64,000 nucleotides of DNA from VBDM01 sp035499735 (GTDB taxonomy: Bacteria > Pseudomonadota > Gammaproteobacteria > Burkholderiales > SG8-39): assembly GCA_035499735.1 (NCBI GenBank), contig DATJYC010000051.1, forward strand, positions 195,864 through 259,863, in the 5' to 3' direction. Shown one piece after another: positions 8,002 through 17,818 of the stretch. The first letter of the stretch is position 1. Each line of letters starts with the position of its first letter. A program made the translations under genes and the position numbers. Under the pieces are notes generated by a model that worked only from the letters and a program-made list of their open reading frames with translations, did not search any database and was not told the DNA's origin.

Positions 8002-11000
8002 GTGACTCGTAGACGCTTTCGCATCGTCCTCGCCTTGTGCTGCGCGGGTCTTGCCGGCCAGGCGGTTTCGCAGCAGCCCGGAATCCAGTTCCTGAGGTCC
8101 TGGCAGCCCGTCGAAGGCGGCCCCGTCTCGGAATTGAGCGGGATGGCCGTCGCCGTCGACGGCACGGTACTGTTCGTCGAGCGTGACCGGGGCGCCCTGT
8201 GGCGCGTGGAGGGCGCGTCGTCCAAGCCGACCGAGCTCGCCGGCAGCGGCCGGCCATTCAGCTCGAAAAAGCTGGGTGGCATCGCCCTGCTGGGCGAGGG
8301 CCGGGTCGCGGTGGCGAACACGAGCAACGACACCATCGTGATCCTCGATGATCAGGGGCGCGCCGTGCGAGTCTTCGCCGGCGGCGGCCACGGCTACGGG
8401 GAGCTGAAAGATCCCGAAGGGCTCGCATTCTCGTCGCGCAAGCGCCTATACGTCGCGGACCGGAGCAACAGCCGGATAGCCGTGTATTCCGAGGATGGGG
8501 TCTTTCTCGACGCGATCGGCGGCGACCCAGCAACCGCGCCGCAGAAGCCTGTACAGGTCGCGGTGGACGGCGCGGAGCGCGTCTACGTTCTCGAGGACGT
8601 GGGGCCGGGGCGCCTCTCGGTCTACAGCTACTCCGGGAAATTGCTCAAGCGCCTGAGCGCCGAGTCGTTCGCGGGAAGCCGCGCCGCCCGTTGGCGGGCG
8701 CTCGCCGCGGACCAGACCGGCAGGGTCTTCCTCGCCGACCGCGCGAACGGCAATATCGTCGAGCTCGACTGGGAGCAGGCGAAGGCGACCCGCCGCTTCG
8801 GCAGCCCGGGAAGCGGGCGCGGGCAGTTCTCCGAGGTCGGCGCGCTCGCCCTCAACGGGCGCGAGCTCGCGATCGCGGACCTCGGCAACAAGAAGATCGA
8901 GTACTTCAGCGTTCCCGAGGGGAAGGGAGTGGTCCCGCAGGTCGCGCGGCTGGCGAGCGTGCGCCGGGCCAGCACGCTGACGCTCGACTGCGAGCGCGCC
9001 TATGCGCTCGAGGGCGGCGACATCCTGTGCCTACAGCGCGGCAAGGTCTCGCGGCTGGATTCAGGCGGCAAGCCGAAGCTCGAATTCGCGGGGAGAATCG
9101 ACAAGCCGCGCACCGCGGCCGCGGACGCCCGCGAAGTCGCGATCGCCGACGGCGACAGCGTGAAGGTGTTCGGGCACGACGGCAAACTCCACTTCACGGT
9201 AGGGCGCAGCGGCTCGCGCGACGGCGAGTTCGACGAGATCGGGGGCGTGCACCTCGCCGACTATCTGTACGTCGCCGATACGGACAATCACCGGGTGCAG
9301 ATGTTCACGCGCGACGGGATCTTCGTGAACAAGCTCGTCGACGCGCAGCGGCTCTCGAAACCGGTCGCCGTCGTGACGGACTCGGTCGGCAACATCTACG
9401 TCGCCGACGCGGCGAGCAAGACGGTCCAAGTGTACTCGTCCAAGCTCGAATGGCGATTTTCGGTCGCGGGGGAGCCGATCCCCTACCGCGCGATCTACGG
9501 GCTGGCGGTCGACAGCGAGGACAGGCTGTACGTGTCCTCCGCAACGGAGCAGGGAAAGCAGCGTGTCGAGGTCTCCTACGGCGGATACGGCGAATTCTCG
9601 TTCGCCGCGTACCGCAGCCCGCAGATTGAGCCCACGGCGTCGGTCACCTTCTCCGCGCCGCCGGCGGCCTACTCCTTCGCGCTGTTCGATGCCGACCGAA
9701 AAGAGCTCGCGATATACCACTATCTCCAGCCGCTCCCGCGAGTCGGCGGCGTCGCGGTGCTCGGCGAGCCGGGCAAGGTCCGCCTCACCTGGCTCAAGTC
9801 GACTGCCCGCTACGTCTCCGGGTACCGCGTCTACGCCGCCGCAGCAAAAGACGGGCCCTACGAGCTCGCTCTTGAAACGCAGGCCGCAGAAGCCTCGCTT
9901 GGCGCCGAAGCCGCCGGCCGCTTCCTCGACTACCGCGTGGGCGCGCGCAGCAATTTTGGCATCGACGGCGAGCTCTCGGCCCCGGTCGAAGACGTCTTCC
10001 GCCTCGGGTATCGCGAGTTCGAGGCCGGCCGCAACGAGCCTGCCCTCGCGGCGTTCACGCGCGCGGCACAGGCCTCGCCCGATCACGCCGCGGCAGTGGA
10101 GTATCGGGGCCGGACCCTGCTCGCAATGGGCCGCTACGACGCGGCCGTCGCCCAGTTCCAGGACCTCTCGCGCCGTCCCGGCAGGGAGATCGCGGGGCGC
10201 CTGCTCGAAGCCAAGGCGCTGGCTGCCTCCGGCGACATCCTGGGGGCCCGCTCGGCCGTCGAGCGCGCGATCGCAGCCGATCAGGCGAACGCGGAGACTT
10301 ACGCGCTTTGCGGGGATCTCGGGCTGCAGCTGGGCGACGCGTCCGGCGCCGCGAGCTGCGTCGAAAAGGCTCTGGCGCGCGATCCCAAGAACGCCACGGC
10401 GCGCGCCATTCTGGGCGAGTCGTACGTGCGGCTCGGGGCGGTGGACAAGGGCATCGCCGAGCTCGACCGCGCCTGCGCCGCGAGCCCGGCGGAGACGGCG
10501 AACTGGCTTCGCGCCGGCGCGGTGCTGTTGTCGCTCGGGCGGCCGCGCGAGGCGCTGGAACGCTACAACAAGGCGCTTGCCACCGCGCCCCGGAGCACCG
10601 AGGCCCTGATTGCGGCGGCGAACACGCACCTGGCTCTGGGCGAGTTCGACCAGGCGCGGACCATTGCGCTGTCGATGGCGGGCAGTCCGACCGAAGAAAG
10701 CGTCGGGCAGTACGTGCTCGGACGGATCGCCATCGCGCAGGGCAAGCACGAGGAAGCTGTGATCGCGCTCTCGCGCGCGACGCGGCTGAACGCCAGGAAC
10801 GGAGCGGCCTGGGCCGCGCTCGCCGACGCCTATCTGGCGTTGAAGGACGAGCGCAAGGCGCGCGAGGCCCTGGCCAAGGCGGCGGCGCTGCCCGACGCTG
10901 GCGGCGACGTCTTCAAGCGGCTCGCCGAGCTCGAGACGCGCGAGGGAAGGCACGCGCAGGCGCTCGCCGCCCTGGAGCGGGCCGTGGCGCTCGCGCCGGC

Positions 11001-12924
11001 CGACGCCGGGCTGCGCGTGGCGCAGGCGCAGTCCTACGCGGCGCTGGGGCGCTGGCAGGAATCGGGCAAGGCCGCGCGCGAAGCGCAGAAGCTCGCCCCC
11101 AAGAGCGTCGAGCCGCTGCTGCTCGCCGCGAACGCGGCGTACCGGCAGGGCAAGAGCGGCGAGGCGATCCAGACGCTCAAGCGCGCGCTGGAGCTGCAGC
11201 CGGACTCCTACGAGGTGAACTACCGCCTGGGGCTGAGCCTTGCGGACAATCGCAGCTACGACGAGGCGCTCGGCTTCCTGGAGAAGGCCTCGCGCATCGA
11301 CGACAAGGCCGACGCGCCGCACCTCGCCATCGCCGAGGTCCAGCTCGAGCGGCGCGCCTTCGACCCCGCCATCGCGGAGCTGACTCTCGCCGCCAAGCTC
11401 AACCCGAGCGAGCCGAACCAGCGGCTTCTCGCCGGGGCGTACGACCAGAAGAAGAAGGCGCTCTCCGGGACCACCGCGCGCCCGCGCATCGAGGACCTGC
11501 GCCTGGAGCGCATGTTCGTCGCGGCCCACAAGCAATACGCCAACGAGAAGATCGGGTCGGTGAAGGTGCGCAACGACACCGCCGACGACTACAAGAATCT
11601 GCGCGTGTCGTTCTTCATCAAGGAGTACATGGATTTCCCGGTCAACCGCGACATCGCCGAGCTCAAGGCGAAGTCCGTCGTCGAGGTGCCGCTGAACGCG
11701 ACGTTCAACGGCAAGATTCTCGGCATCGACGAGGACACCCGCGTCCTCGCGATCGTGTCGCTCGGCACCGCCGACAGCCGAGAGGGCACGCAGGACATCA
11801 CCCAGGCCGTGACCCTCTACGGAAAGAACGCGATTCTCTGGGCGAACGGGGACATGGTGGGCTCGTTCGTCACGCCGCGCGACGACACGCTGAGGAATTT
11901 CGTGCGCGAGGCCACGAACCGCTACGCGCCGCCCCCGCAGGACGCGCTCAACCGACCGCTCGCGCTCGCGGCGACCGTGTACAACATCCTGAGCGCGCAG
12001 GGCCTGCGCTACCAGGCCGACCCGAACACGCCCTTCTCCAGAGTGGCCGCCGACCAGGTCGACTACGTGCAGTTCCCGCGGGAGACGCTGCGCCTGAAGA
12101 GCGGCGACTGCGATGATCTTTCGGTGCTGCTCGCCGCCGCTTACGAGAACCTCGGGATCGAAACCGCGTTGATCGACGTCCCCGGTCATCTGTTCCTCAT
12201 GTTCCGGACGGGGGTCAAGGACGCCGACCGCGGGCAGATCAGCCTGCAGGACGACCTGCTCGTGGTGCGCGACGGAGAGATCTGGATACCGGTGGAAGCC
12301 ACGCTGATCGCGACCTCCTTCTCCGAGGCGTGGGCTGAAGGCGGCCGCAAATACCACGAGGCCGAGGCGAAGAAGCAGCTCAAGGTGCTCTCGCTGCGCC
12401 AGGCCTGGGAGAAGTACCCGCCGGTCACCCTCGCGCCGGCGACGTTCGGCATCGAAGTGCCCACGGGCGAGCGCGCAAGCCGTCTCAACGAGCGCGAGCT
12501 GCGGCTGCTCATCGCGAGGCGCCTCGAGCGCGAGGTCCAGCCCTACCGTCAGCTCCTCGCGGCCAACCCCAAGGACGAGGACGCGCGGCTGCAGATCGGC
12601 AACATCTACGGGCGCAACGGCGCGACCGACGTGGCGCTGAAGGAGTTCGAGGCGATTCTCGCCGGCAACCCCCGCAACGCCGCGGCGCTCAACAACCGCG
12701 GCAACCTGTACTACGATCGCGGCGACTATGAGCGCGCGCTCGAGTCGTACCGCTTTGCGGAGGAAGTCGACGCCGCAGACGCCGGCATTCGAGTCAATAC
12801 CGCGCTCGCCTACTACCGGCTCGGCAAGCTCGCCGAGGCGCAGGCGAAGTACCGCGAGGCAACGAAGCTGCAGAAGGAAATGGGGAATCAGTACCGGGCT
12901 CTTGCGAAGGTTCTGGGCAACTAG
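8002..12924 (+). CDS. Giant exported protein: NHL propeller, FN3-like, TPR array, transglutaminase-like core, TPR
   Basis: A 1640-residue protein from GTG 8002, preceded by GGAGGAAA six bases upstream. Residues 1-24 are a signal peptide (TRRRFRIVLALCCAGLAGQAVS). Residues ~30-560 carry repeated NHL-type strands (GYGELKDPEGLAFS, LYVADTDNHRVQMFTRDG, NIYVADAASKTVQVYS). Residues ~578-660 look like an FN3 domain (KVRLTW...GYRVYAAA). Residues ~668-1155 are tandem TPRs. Residues ~1160-1340 form a beta-rich module containing VKVRNDTADDYKNLRVSFFIKEYMDFP. A transglutaminase-like core has Cys1370 (SGDCDDLS), His1396 (PGHLFLMF) and an acidic Glu1432 (IPVEAT). Two or three more TPRs end the protein. It is probably a periplasmic or outer-membrane assembly factor or peptidase-like protein; no defined function is known to me. 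It is followed 21 bases later by a small exported TPR-like gene. Confidence 0.85.
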   Translation: MTRRRFRIVLALCCAGLAGQAVSQQPGIQFLRSWQPVEGGPVSELSGMAVAVDGTVLFVERDRGALWRVEGASSKPTELAGSGRPFSSKKLGGIALLGEGRVAVANTSNDTIVILDDQGRAVRVFAGGGHGYGELKDPEGLAFSSRKRLYVADRSNSRIAVYSEDGVFLDAIGGDPATAPQKPVQVAVDGAERVYVLEDVGPGRLSVYSYSGKLLKRLSAESFAGSRAARWRALAADQTGRVFLADRANGNIVELDWEQAKATRRFGSPGSGRGQFSEVGALALNGRELAIADLGNKKIEYFSVPEGKGVVPQVARLASVRRASTLTLDCERAYALEGGDILCLQRGKVSRLDSGGKPKLEFAGRIDKPRTAAADAREVAIADGDSVKVFGHDGKLHFTVGRSGSRDGEFDEIGGVHLADYLYVADTDNHRVQMFTRDGIFVNKLVDAQRLSKPVAVVTDSVGNIYVADAASKTVQVYSSKLEWRFSVAGEPIPYRAIYGLAVDSEDRLYVSSATEQGKQRVEVSYGGYGEFSFAAYRSPQIEPTASVTFSAPPAAYSFALFDADRKELAIYHYLQPLPRVGGVAVLGEPGKVRLTWLKSTARYVSGYRVYAAAAKDGPYELALETQAAEASLGAEAAGRFLDYRVGARSNFGIDGELSAPVEDVFRLGYREFEAGRNEPALAAFTRAAQASPDHAAAVEYRGRTLLAMGRYDAAVAQFQDLSRRPGREIAGRLLEAKALAASGDILGARSAVERAIAADQANAETYALCGDLGLQLGDASGAASCVEKALARDPKNATARAILGESYVRLGAVDKGIAELDRACAASPAETANWLRAGAVLLSLGRPREALERYNKALATAPRSTEALIAAANTHLALGEFDQARTIALSMAGSPTEESVGQYVLGRIAIAQGKHEEAVIALSRATRLNARNGAAWAALADAYLALKDERKAREALAKAAALPDAGGDVFKRLAELETREGRHAQALAALERAVALAPADAGLRVAQAQSYAALGRWQESGKAAREAQKLAPKSVEPLLLAANAAYRQGKSGEAIQTLKRALELQPDSYEVNYRLGLSLADNRSYDEALGFLEKASRIDDKADAPHLAIAEVQLERRAFDPAIAELTLAAKLNPSEPNQRLLAGAYDQKKKALSGTTARPRIEDLRLERMFVAAHKQYANEKIGSVKVRNDTADDYKNLRVSFFIKEYMDFPVNRDIAELKAKSVVEVPLNATFNGKILGIDEDTRVLAIVSLGTADSREGTQDITQAVTLYGKNAILWANGDMVGSFVTPRDDTLRNFVREATNRYAPPPQDALNRPLALAATVYNILSAQGLRYQADPNTPFSRVAADQVDYVQFPRETLRLKSGDCDDLSVLLAAAYENLGIETALIDVPGHLFLMFRTGVKDADRGQISLQDDLLVVRDGEIWIPVEATLIATSFSEAWAEGGRKYHEAEAKKQLKVLSLRQAWEKYPPVTLAPATFGIEVPTGERASRLNERELRLLIARRLEREVQPYRQLLAANPKDEDARLQIGNIYGRNGATDVALKEFEAILAGNPRNAAALNNRGNLYYDRGDYERALESYRFAEEVDAADAGIRVNTALAYYRLGKLAEAQAKYREATKLQKEMGNQYRALAKVLGN

Positions 12925-12945
12925 CCGGACGAGGAGACGACAGCC

Positions 12946-13485
12946 ATGCGCGCAAAACCGACCTTCCTGGCGCTCGCCGCGACGGCGCTTGTGCTGGGCA
13001 CCCTCGCGGCCACGGCGGCTGACCCGGCGCCGTCACAAGCCTCTACCGTGCTCCAGGATGTGCTGCGCGAGGTCTGGGTGCGGCTGCAGGCGATCACTCC
13101 GCGCCAGCCCAGACGCGTCGTCACCGCGACCGCGACCGCGGGAATTCGCGGGGCCGAGGCGACCGAGTCGGAGCTGAAGCCCTACTGGAAGGGAGACCGG
13201 GAGCAGGATCCCGCCTACCGGGCCGAGCGCGAGGCGCTGCTGTCGGCGCAGGGCCTCGCCGACGCCGGCAAGTACGGCGAAGCGGCAAAGGCCTTCGATG
13301 CCTTCGTCGAGGCGCATCCCAAGAGCCCGCTCGCCCCGCAGGCGCGTTTCGGCTCCGCGCTCGCCAAGGCGGCGGCCGGAGACAAGGCCCGCGCCATCTC
13401 GGGGTTCGAGGCCTTCCTCAAGCAGAATCCCGAGCATCCGCTGGCGCGCGACGCCGAGCGCGTACTCGCCGCGTTGCGCGCCTAG
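12946..13485 (+). CDS. Small exported TPR-like protein
   Basis: A 179-residue protein. The N terminus is a signal peptide (RAKPTFLALAATALVLGTLAATAA). A low-similarity middle is followed by a C-terminal helical repeat region (QGLADAGKYGEAAKAFDAFVEAHPKSPLAPQARFGSALAKAAAGD) typical of YbgF/TPR-like periplasmic proteins. GAGGAGA precedes the ATG. It lies 21 bases after the giant propeller/TPR gene and is probably co-transcribed and functionally linked. The stop overlaps the stop of the convergent AlkB-like gene by four bases. No specific function is recognised. Confidence 0.75.
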   Translation: MRAKPTFLALAATALVLGTLAATAADPAPSQASTVLQDVLREVWVRLQAITPRQPRRVVTATATAGIRGAEATESELKPYWKGDREQDPAYRAEREALLSAQGLADAGKYGEAAKAFDAFVEAHPKSPLAPQARFGSALAKAAAGDKARAISGFEAFLKQNPEHPLARDAERVLAALRA

Positions 13486-14525
13486 CGCGGCTCCGCTTTC
13501 AGCCGCGGGTTCATCACCGCAAACCACAGGGGCGGCACGAACGCGAGGGGCAGCATCCCGGAGTAGCCCGTGGGAAGCTGCGGGGCATCCTCGTAGTGCA
13601 TCAGCGCCTGGTAGGGGCGCGAGGGGATCTCGTGGTGGTCGGAATGCCGTTGCAGGTGGATGAGGAAGGAATTGGTCAAGACCTCCGAGGCGTTCCACGA
13701 GTGGGCACGATTGAAGCGCTCGTAGGCTCCGCTCTCCAGTCGCCGCCGGGAGAGCCCGTAGTGCTGCACGTAGTTCACGGCTTCGAGCAGGGTAAAGGCC
13801 ATCCAGCTCTGCGCCACGAAAAGCAGCGCCGCCAAGGGCCCCCACGTTAGCCCGAATGCCGCGGCGATTAGGAGCGGAAGTATCGTGAACCACAGCATCT
13901 GGTTGCGCCAGCCGAGGAATCGCAGGCCGTGGCGGCGAAGCCGCTCAGCCTCCAGCTTCCAGGCGCTCACCCAGCTGCCGGCGAGCGTACGGGGGTAAAA
14001 AGCGTAGAAGCTCTCGCCGAGCCGAGCGGACGCGGGATCCTCGGGGGTCGCGACGCGCACGTGATGGCCGCGGTTGTGCTCGATGAAGAAGTGGCCGTAG
14101 CACACCGCGGTCAGCAGCGCCTTTGCAAGCAGCTGATCGAATTTCGAGCGCGCGTGGCCTAGCTCGTGCGCAAAGGTGATGCCCTGAGCCCCGGTGACGA
14201 AGCCCACCGAAAGCATGAGGCCCAGAGCCTGCACGGGCGTCAGGTCCCCGCGGCCCACGATCCAGGCGCCCCAGACGATGAGCGAGAGGTCGAGCGTGGC
14301 ACAAACGTAAAGGATCGCCCTGTAGAAGCCCTGCCGCTCGAGCGCAGGCAGCGCGTCGGGCGCGGGGTTGACGCGGTCCCTGCCGACGACAAGGTCGAGC
14401 AGGCCGATCGCGACGATGCCGTAGATCAGGGTGGCGAAATTGCTTCCGGCCAAGTAGCCGAGGACCGGCGACGCAGGAAGCGTCAGCGCGATCAGGAAGC
14501 GGTATTGGCGGAATGCAGTCGGCAT
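13482..14525 (-). CDS. AlkB-like integral-membrane di-iron monooxygenase
   Basis: A 347-residue membrane protein of the fatty-acid desaturase/alkane hydroxylase superfamily. Histidine boxes in order are HELGHAR, EHNRGHHVRVATPEDPASAR, NYVQHYGLSR and LQRHSDHHEIPSRPYQAL, with LPTGYSGML after them; this arrangement is that of alkane 1-monooxygenase (AlkB). Differences from classical AlkB are HELGH where HEL(I/M)HK is usual and NYVQHYG where NYIEHYG is usual, and the length is shorter than GPo1 AlkB (~400). Hydrophobic helices precede and separate the boxes. No rubredoxin gene is nearby, so the electron donor would be encoded elsewhere. It may hydroxylate an alkane or another terminal methyl substrate. 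It lies just downstream of icmF, same strand. Confidence 0.85.
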   Translation of the reverse strand: MPTAFRQYRFLIALTLPASPVLGYLAGSNFATLIYGIVAIGLLDLVVGRDRVNPAPDALPALERQGFYRAILYVCATLDLSLIVWGAWIVGRGDLTPVQALGLMLSVGFVTGAQGITFAHELGHARSKFDQLLAKALLTAVCYGHFFIEHNRGHHVRVATPEDPASARLGESFYAFYPRTLAGSWVSAWKLEAERLRRHGLRFLGWRNQMLWFTILPLLIAAAFGLTWGPLAALLFVAQSWMAFTLLEAVNYVQHYGLSRRRLESGAYERFNRAHSWNASEVLTNSFLIHLQRHSDHHEIPSRPYQALMHYEDAPQLPTGYSGMLPLAFVPPLWFAVMNPRLKAEPR

Positions 14526-14542
14526 GGAAGGCGCTCCATGCG

Positions 14543-17500
14543 CTACATGTTACGCCGGTACTGCCCGCCGACCTCGAACAGCGCCCCGGTGATCTGCCCG
14601 AGCGAGCAGGCGCGCACTGCGTCCATGAGCACGGCGAACACGTTCTCGTTGTGGATGACCGCCTGCCGGAGGCGCTCGAGCATGGGCCCGGATTCCTCTT
14701 TGTGGGCCGTGTGAAATTCGGCGAGGCGCCTGAGCTGCGACCGCTTCTCCTCCTCGGTCGAGCGGATGAGGTCGAGCTTGTGCGGAACCGGGTCCCCTTT
14801 TGGATTGCGGAAAGTGTTCACGCCCACTATGGGGTAGGAGCCGTCGTGCTTGCGGTGCTCGTACGTGAGCGACTCCTCCTGGATCTTGCCGCGCTGGTAA
14901 CCGGTCTCCATCGCTCCGAGCACCCCACCGCGCTCGGCGATCGCATCGAACTCCCTGAGCACCGCCTCCTCGACGAGGTCGGTGAGCTCGTCGATGATGA
15001 AGCTGCCCTGGTTTGGATTCTCGTTCTTCGCCAGCCCCCACTCCTTGTTGACGATCAACTGGATCGCCATGGCGCGGCGCACCGACTCCTCGGTCGGCGT
15101 GGTGATCGCCTCGTCATAGGCGTTGGTGTGCAGGGAATTGGTGTTGTCGTAGATCGAGATCAGCGCCTGCAGCGTAGTGCGGATGTCGTTGAAGGCGATC
15201 TCCTGCGCGTGCAGCGACCGGCCGGAGGTCTGCGAGTGGAACTTGAGCTTCTGGCTGCGCTCGTTCGCCCCGTACCTGTCGCGCATCGCCACCGCCCAGA
15301 TGCGCCGCGCTACGCGGCCCAGCACCGCGTACTCCGGCTCCATGCCGTAGCTGAAGAAGAACGAGAGGTTGGGCGCGAAGTCATCGATCTTCATGCCGCG
15401 CGCGAGATAGGCCTCGACGAAGGTGAAGCCGTTCGCAAGGGTGAAGGCGAGCTGCGAGATCGGATTCGCGCCGGCTTCGGCGATGTGGTAGCCGGAGATC
15501 GACGCCGAGTAGAAATTGCGCACGTCGTGGCCGACGAAATACTCCTGGATGTCGCCCATCACCTTGAGCGAGAACTCGGTCGAGAAGATGCAGGTGTTCT
15601 GGCCCTGGTCTTCCTTGAGGATGTCCGCCTGGACCGTGCCGCGGACCGTCGAGAGCGTCCGCGCCTTGACCCCTTCGCGCTCCTGCGCCGTGGGCATGCG
15701 GCCGAGGCGCTCCAGCTGCTGGTCGATCGCGGTGTTGAGGAACATCGCCAGGATCGTCGGCGCGGGCCCGTTGATGGTCATCGAGACGCTGGTCGCGGGA
15801 TCGCACAGGTCGAAGCCGGCGTAGAGCGCCTTCATGTCGTCGAGCGTCGCGATGGAGACGCCGGAGTTTCCGACCTTGCCGTAGATGTCCGGACGGGAGT
15901 CGGGGTCGAACCCGTACAGCGTCACCGAGTCGAAGGCGGTCGAGAGCCGCTTCGCCGGCATGTCCTTCGAAAGCAGGTGAAAGCGGCGATTGGTGCGGAA
16001 GGCGTCGCCTTCGCCCGCGAACATGCGCGTCGGATCCTCGTTCTCCCGCTTGAAGGCAAACACGCCGGAAGTGAACGGAAAGAACCCCGGCAGGTTCTCC
16101 CGCAGGCGCCAGCGGAGGATCTCGCCGTGGTCCTCGAAGCGCGGCAGCGCCACCTTGGGCACCCGGGTCCCGGAAAGGGAGACCGACCCGAGGCGCGTGC
16201 GGATCTCCCGGTCGCGCACCCTGACGACCTGCTCGTCGCCCGCGTAGCTGCTTCGCGTTTCCGGCCAATCCTCGAGGAGCCGCTTGGAATTCGCGTCGAG
16301 CTCGCGGCTCTTCCGCTCGATCAACGGCTCCAGCCCGGAGGTGTCGCTCCCGGCCTCGGCAAGCATGGCCCTTGCGCCGACGAGCTGCTGGCGCTCGCGC
16401 GCCAGCCGCGACTGCTCCGCCGCCCTTGTGTGGTAGCGGCGGACCGTCTCTGCGACCTCCGCGAGATAGCGGCTGCGCGCGGGCGGCACGATCGCGCTTT
16501 TCCCCGACGAGGCCCGCGACCTCGCCGGGGGAAGCGTGGCCGGACCCGCCTTCAGTCCGTGCTCGACAAGCGCCGGCAGGATGCCCTGATAGAGCGCCGT
16601 GACGCCGTCGTCGTTGAAGCGCGACGCGATCGTTCCGTAGACGGGCATCTCTTCGGGAGAGCGGTCGAAGAGCTTGCGGTTGCGCTGGTATTGCTTGCGC
16701 ACGTCGCGCAGCGCGTCTTCGGCCCCCCTGCGATCGAACTTGTTGATGGCGACGAAGTCGGCGAAGTCGAGCATGTCGATCTTCTCGAGCTGGCTCGCTG
16801 CGCCGTACTCGGGAGTCATGACGTAGAGCGAGGCATCGACCAGCGGAACAATGGCCGAGTCGCCCTGGCCGATCCCCGAGGTCTCGACCAGCACCAGCCC
16901 GAATCCGGCGATCTTGCAGGCGGCGATCACCTCGGGAAGGTTCTTCGCCACCTCGCCTTGACCGCCGCGCGTCGCAAGCGAGCGCATGAAGACCCGCCCC
17001 CCTCCGATCGCGTTCATTCGTATGCGGTCGCCGAGCAGGGCGCCGCCGGACTTGCGGCGTGAAGGATCGACTGCGAGCACCGCGACGTCTACGCGGTCGT
17101 TCTGGTCCAGCCTGAAGCGCCGCACCAGCTCGTCGGTGAGCGAGGACTTGCCCGAGCCGCCCGTGCCGGTCACGCCCAGTGCAGGCACGGAAGCCGTATC
17201 CGCATCGTGGAGGATCTGCGTGCGCAGCGGCGGGTCCGCAGTACCCGCCTCGAGCGCGGTCAGGAGTCGCGCCAGCGCGCGCCGGTCTCCGCGCCTCACT
17301 GCGGCAAGGTCCCGCGGGGCATGCCGCGACAGGTCCTCGTCGCAGCGCGCGAGCATGTCGTTGATCATGCCCTGCAGCCCCATCTTCTGGCCGTCTTCCG
17401 GAGAGTAGATCCGCTCGACCCCGTAGCCCTGCAGCTCGCGGATCTCGTCGGCGACGATCACCCCGCCTCCGCCGCCGAACACCTTGATGTTCTCCCCGCC

Positions 17501-17788
17501 GCGGGCGTGCAGCATGTCGAGCAGGTACTTGAAGTATTCGACGTGGCCGCCCTGGTAGGAGGACACCGCGATGCCCTGCACGTCCTCCTCGAGCGCGGCG
17601 GTCACGACCTCCTCGACCGAGCGGTTATGGCCGAGGTGGATGACCTCGCAGCCGCTCGCCTGGAGCATGCGCCGGACGATGTTGATCGATGCGTCGTGGC
17701 CGTCGAACAGCGACGCGGCGGTCACAAAGCGGATCTTGTTTCTCGCCTTGTATTCGTTCTGCCGGGAAACGGCGCTCAGATCGGTCAT
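14543..17788 (-). CDS. icmF: Fused isobutyryl-CoA mutase (B12-binding, G-protein chaperone and mutase domains)
   Basis: A 1081-residue fusion. Residues ~18-150 form the adenosylcobalamin-binding domain with DGHDAS (Asp29, His31; last position Ser instead of Gly in DxHxxG) and VFGGGGGVIV. Residues ~200-410 are a MeaB-like GTPase with P-loop GTGGSGKSS and NKFD. The remainder is a methylmalonyl-CoA-mutase-type catalytic barrel (TINGPAPTILAMFLNTAID, SISGYHIAEAGANPISQLAFTLANG). This order is that of IcmF, which interconverts isobutyryl-CoA and n-butyryl-CoA (some members prefer pivalyl/isovaleryl-CoA). The substrate is not decided here. A 22-base perfect palindrome lies about 30 bases before the ATG and a TATAAT box lies just beyond it, suggesting repressor control. 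Confidence 0.95.
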   Translation of the reverse strand: MTDLSAVSRQNEYKARNKIRFVTAASLFDGHDASINIVRRMLQASGCEVIHLGHNRSVEEVVTAALEEDVQGIAVSSYQGGHVEYFKYLLDMLHARGGENIKVFGGGGGVIVADEIRELQGYGVERIYSPEDGQKMGLQGMINDMLARCDEDLSRHAPRDLAAVRRGDRRALARLLTALEAGTADPPLRTQILHDADTASVPALGVTGTGGSGKSSLTDELVRRFRLDQNDRVDVAVLAVDPSRRKSGGALLGDRIRMNAIGGGRVFMRSLATRGGQGEVAKNLPEVIAACKIAGFGLVLVETSGIGQGDSAIVPLVDASLYVMTPEYGAASQLEKIDMLDFADFVAINKFDRRGAEDALRDVRKQYQRNRKLFDRSPEEMPVYGTIASRFNDDGVTALYQGILPALVEHGLKAGPATLPPARSRASSGKSAIVPPARSRYLAEVAETVRRYHTRAAEQSRLARERQQLVGARAMLAEAGSDTSGLEPLIERKSRELDANSKRLLEDWPETRSSYAGDEQVVRVRDREIRTRLGSVSLSGTRVPKVALPRFEDHGEILRWRLRENLPGFFPFTSGVFAFKRENEDPTRMFAGEGDAFRTNRRFHLLSKDMPAKRLSTAFDSVTLYGFDPDSRPDIYGKVGNSGVSIATLDDMKALYAGFDLCDPATSVSMTINGPAPTILAMFLNTAIDQQLERLGRMPTAQEREGVKARTLSTVRGTVQADILKEDQGQNTCIFSTEFSLKVMGDIQEYFVGHDVRNFYSASISGYHIAEAGANPISQLAFTLANGFTFVEAYLARGMKIDDFAPNLSFFFSYGMEPEYAVLGRVARRIWAVAMRDRYGANERSQKLKFHSQTSGRSLHAQEIAFNDIRTTLQALISIYDNTNSLHTNAYDEAITTPTEESVRRAMAIQLIVNKEWGLAKNENPNQGSFIIDELTDLVEEAVLREFDAIAERGGVLGAMETGYQRGKIQEESLTYEHRKHDGSYPIVGVNTFRNPKGDPVPHKLDLIRSTEEEKRSQLRRLAEFHTAHKEESGPMLERLRQAVIHNENVFAVLMDAVRACSLGQITGALFEVGGQYRRNM

Positions 17789-17818
17789 GGTCCCACTCCA
17801 AGCGGGAGGCTAGCGTAA

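Noticed and set aside
10000..11470. Repetitive sequence in the giant protein gene considered as a DNA tandem repeat.
   Set aside because: The repeats are divergent 34-residue TPR protein repeats, not near-identical DNA repeats.
9061..12357. A 1098-codon open frame opposite the giant TPR gene.
   Set aside because: Antisense shadow produced by high GC at third positions; no family motif.
14513..17062. An 849-codon open frame opposite icmF.
   Set aside because: Antisense shadow; icmF on the other strand has all domain motifs.
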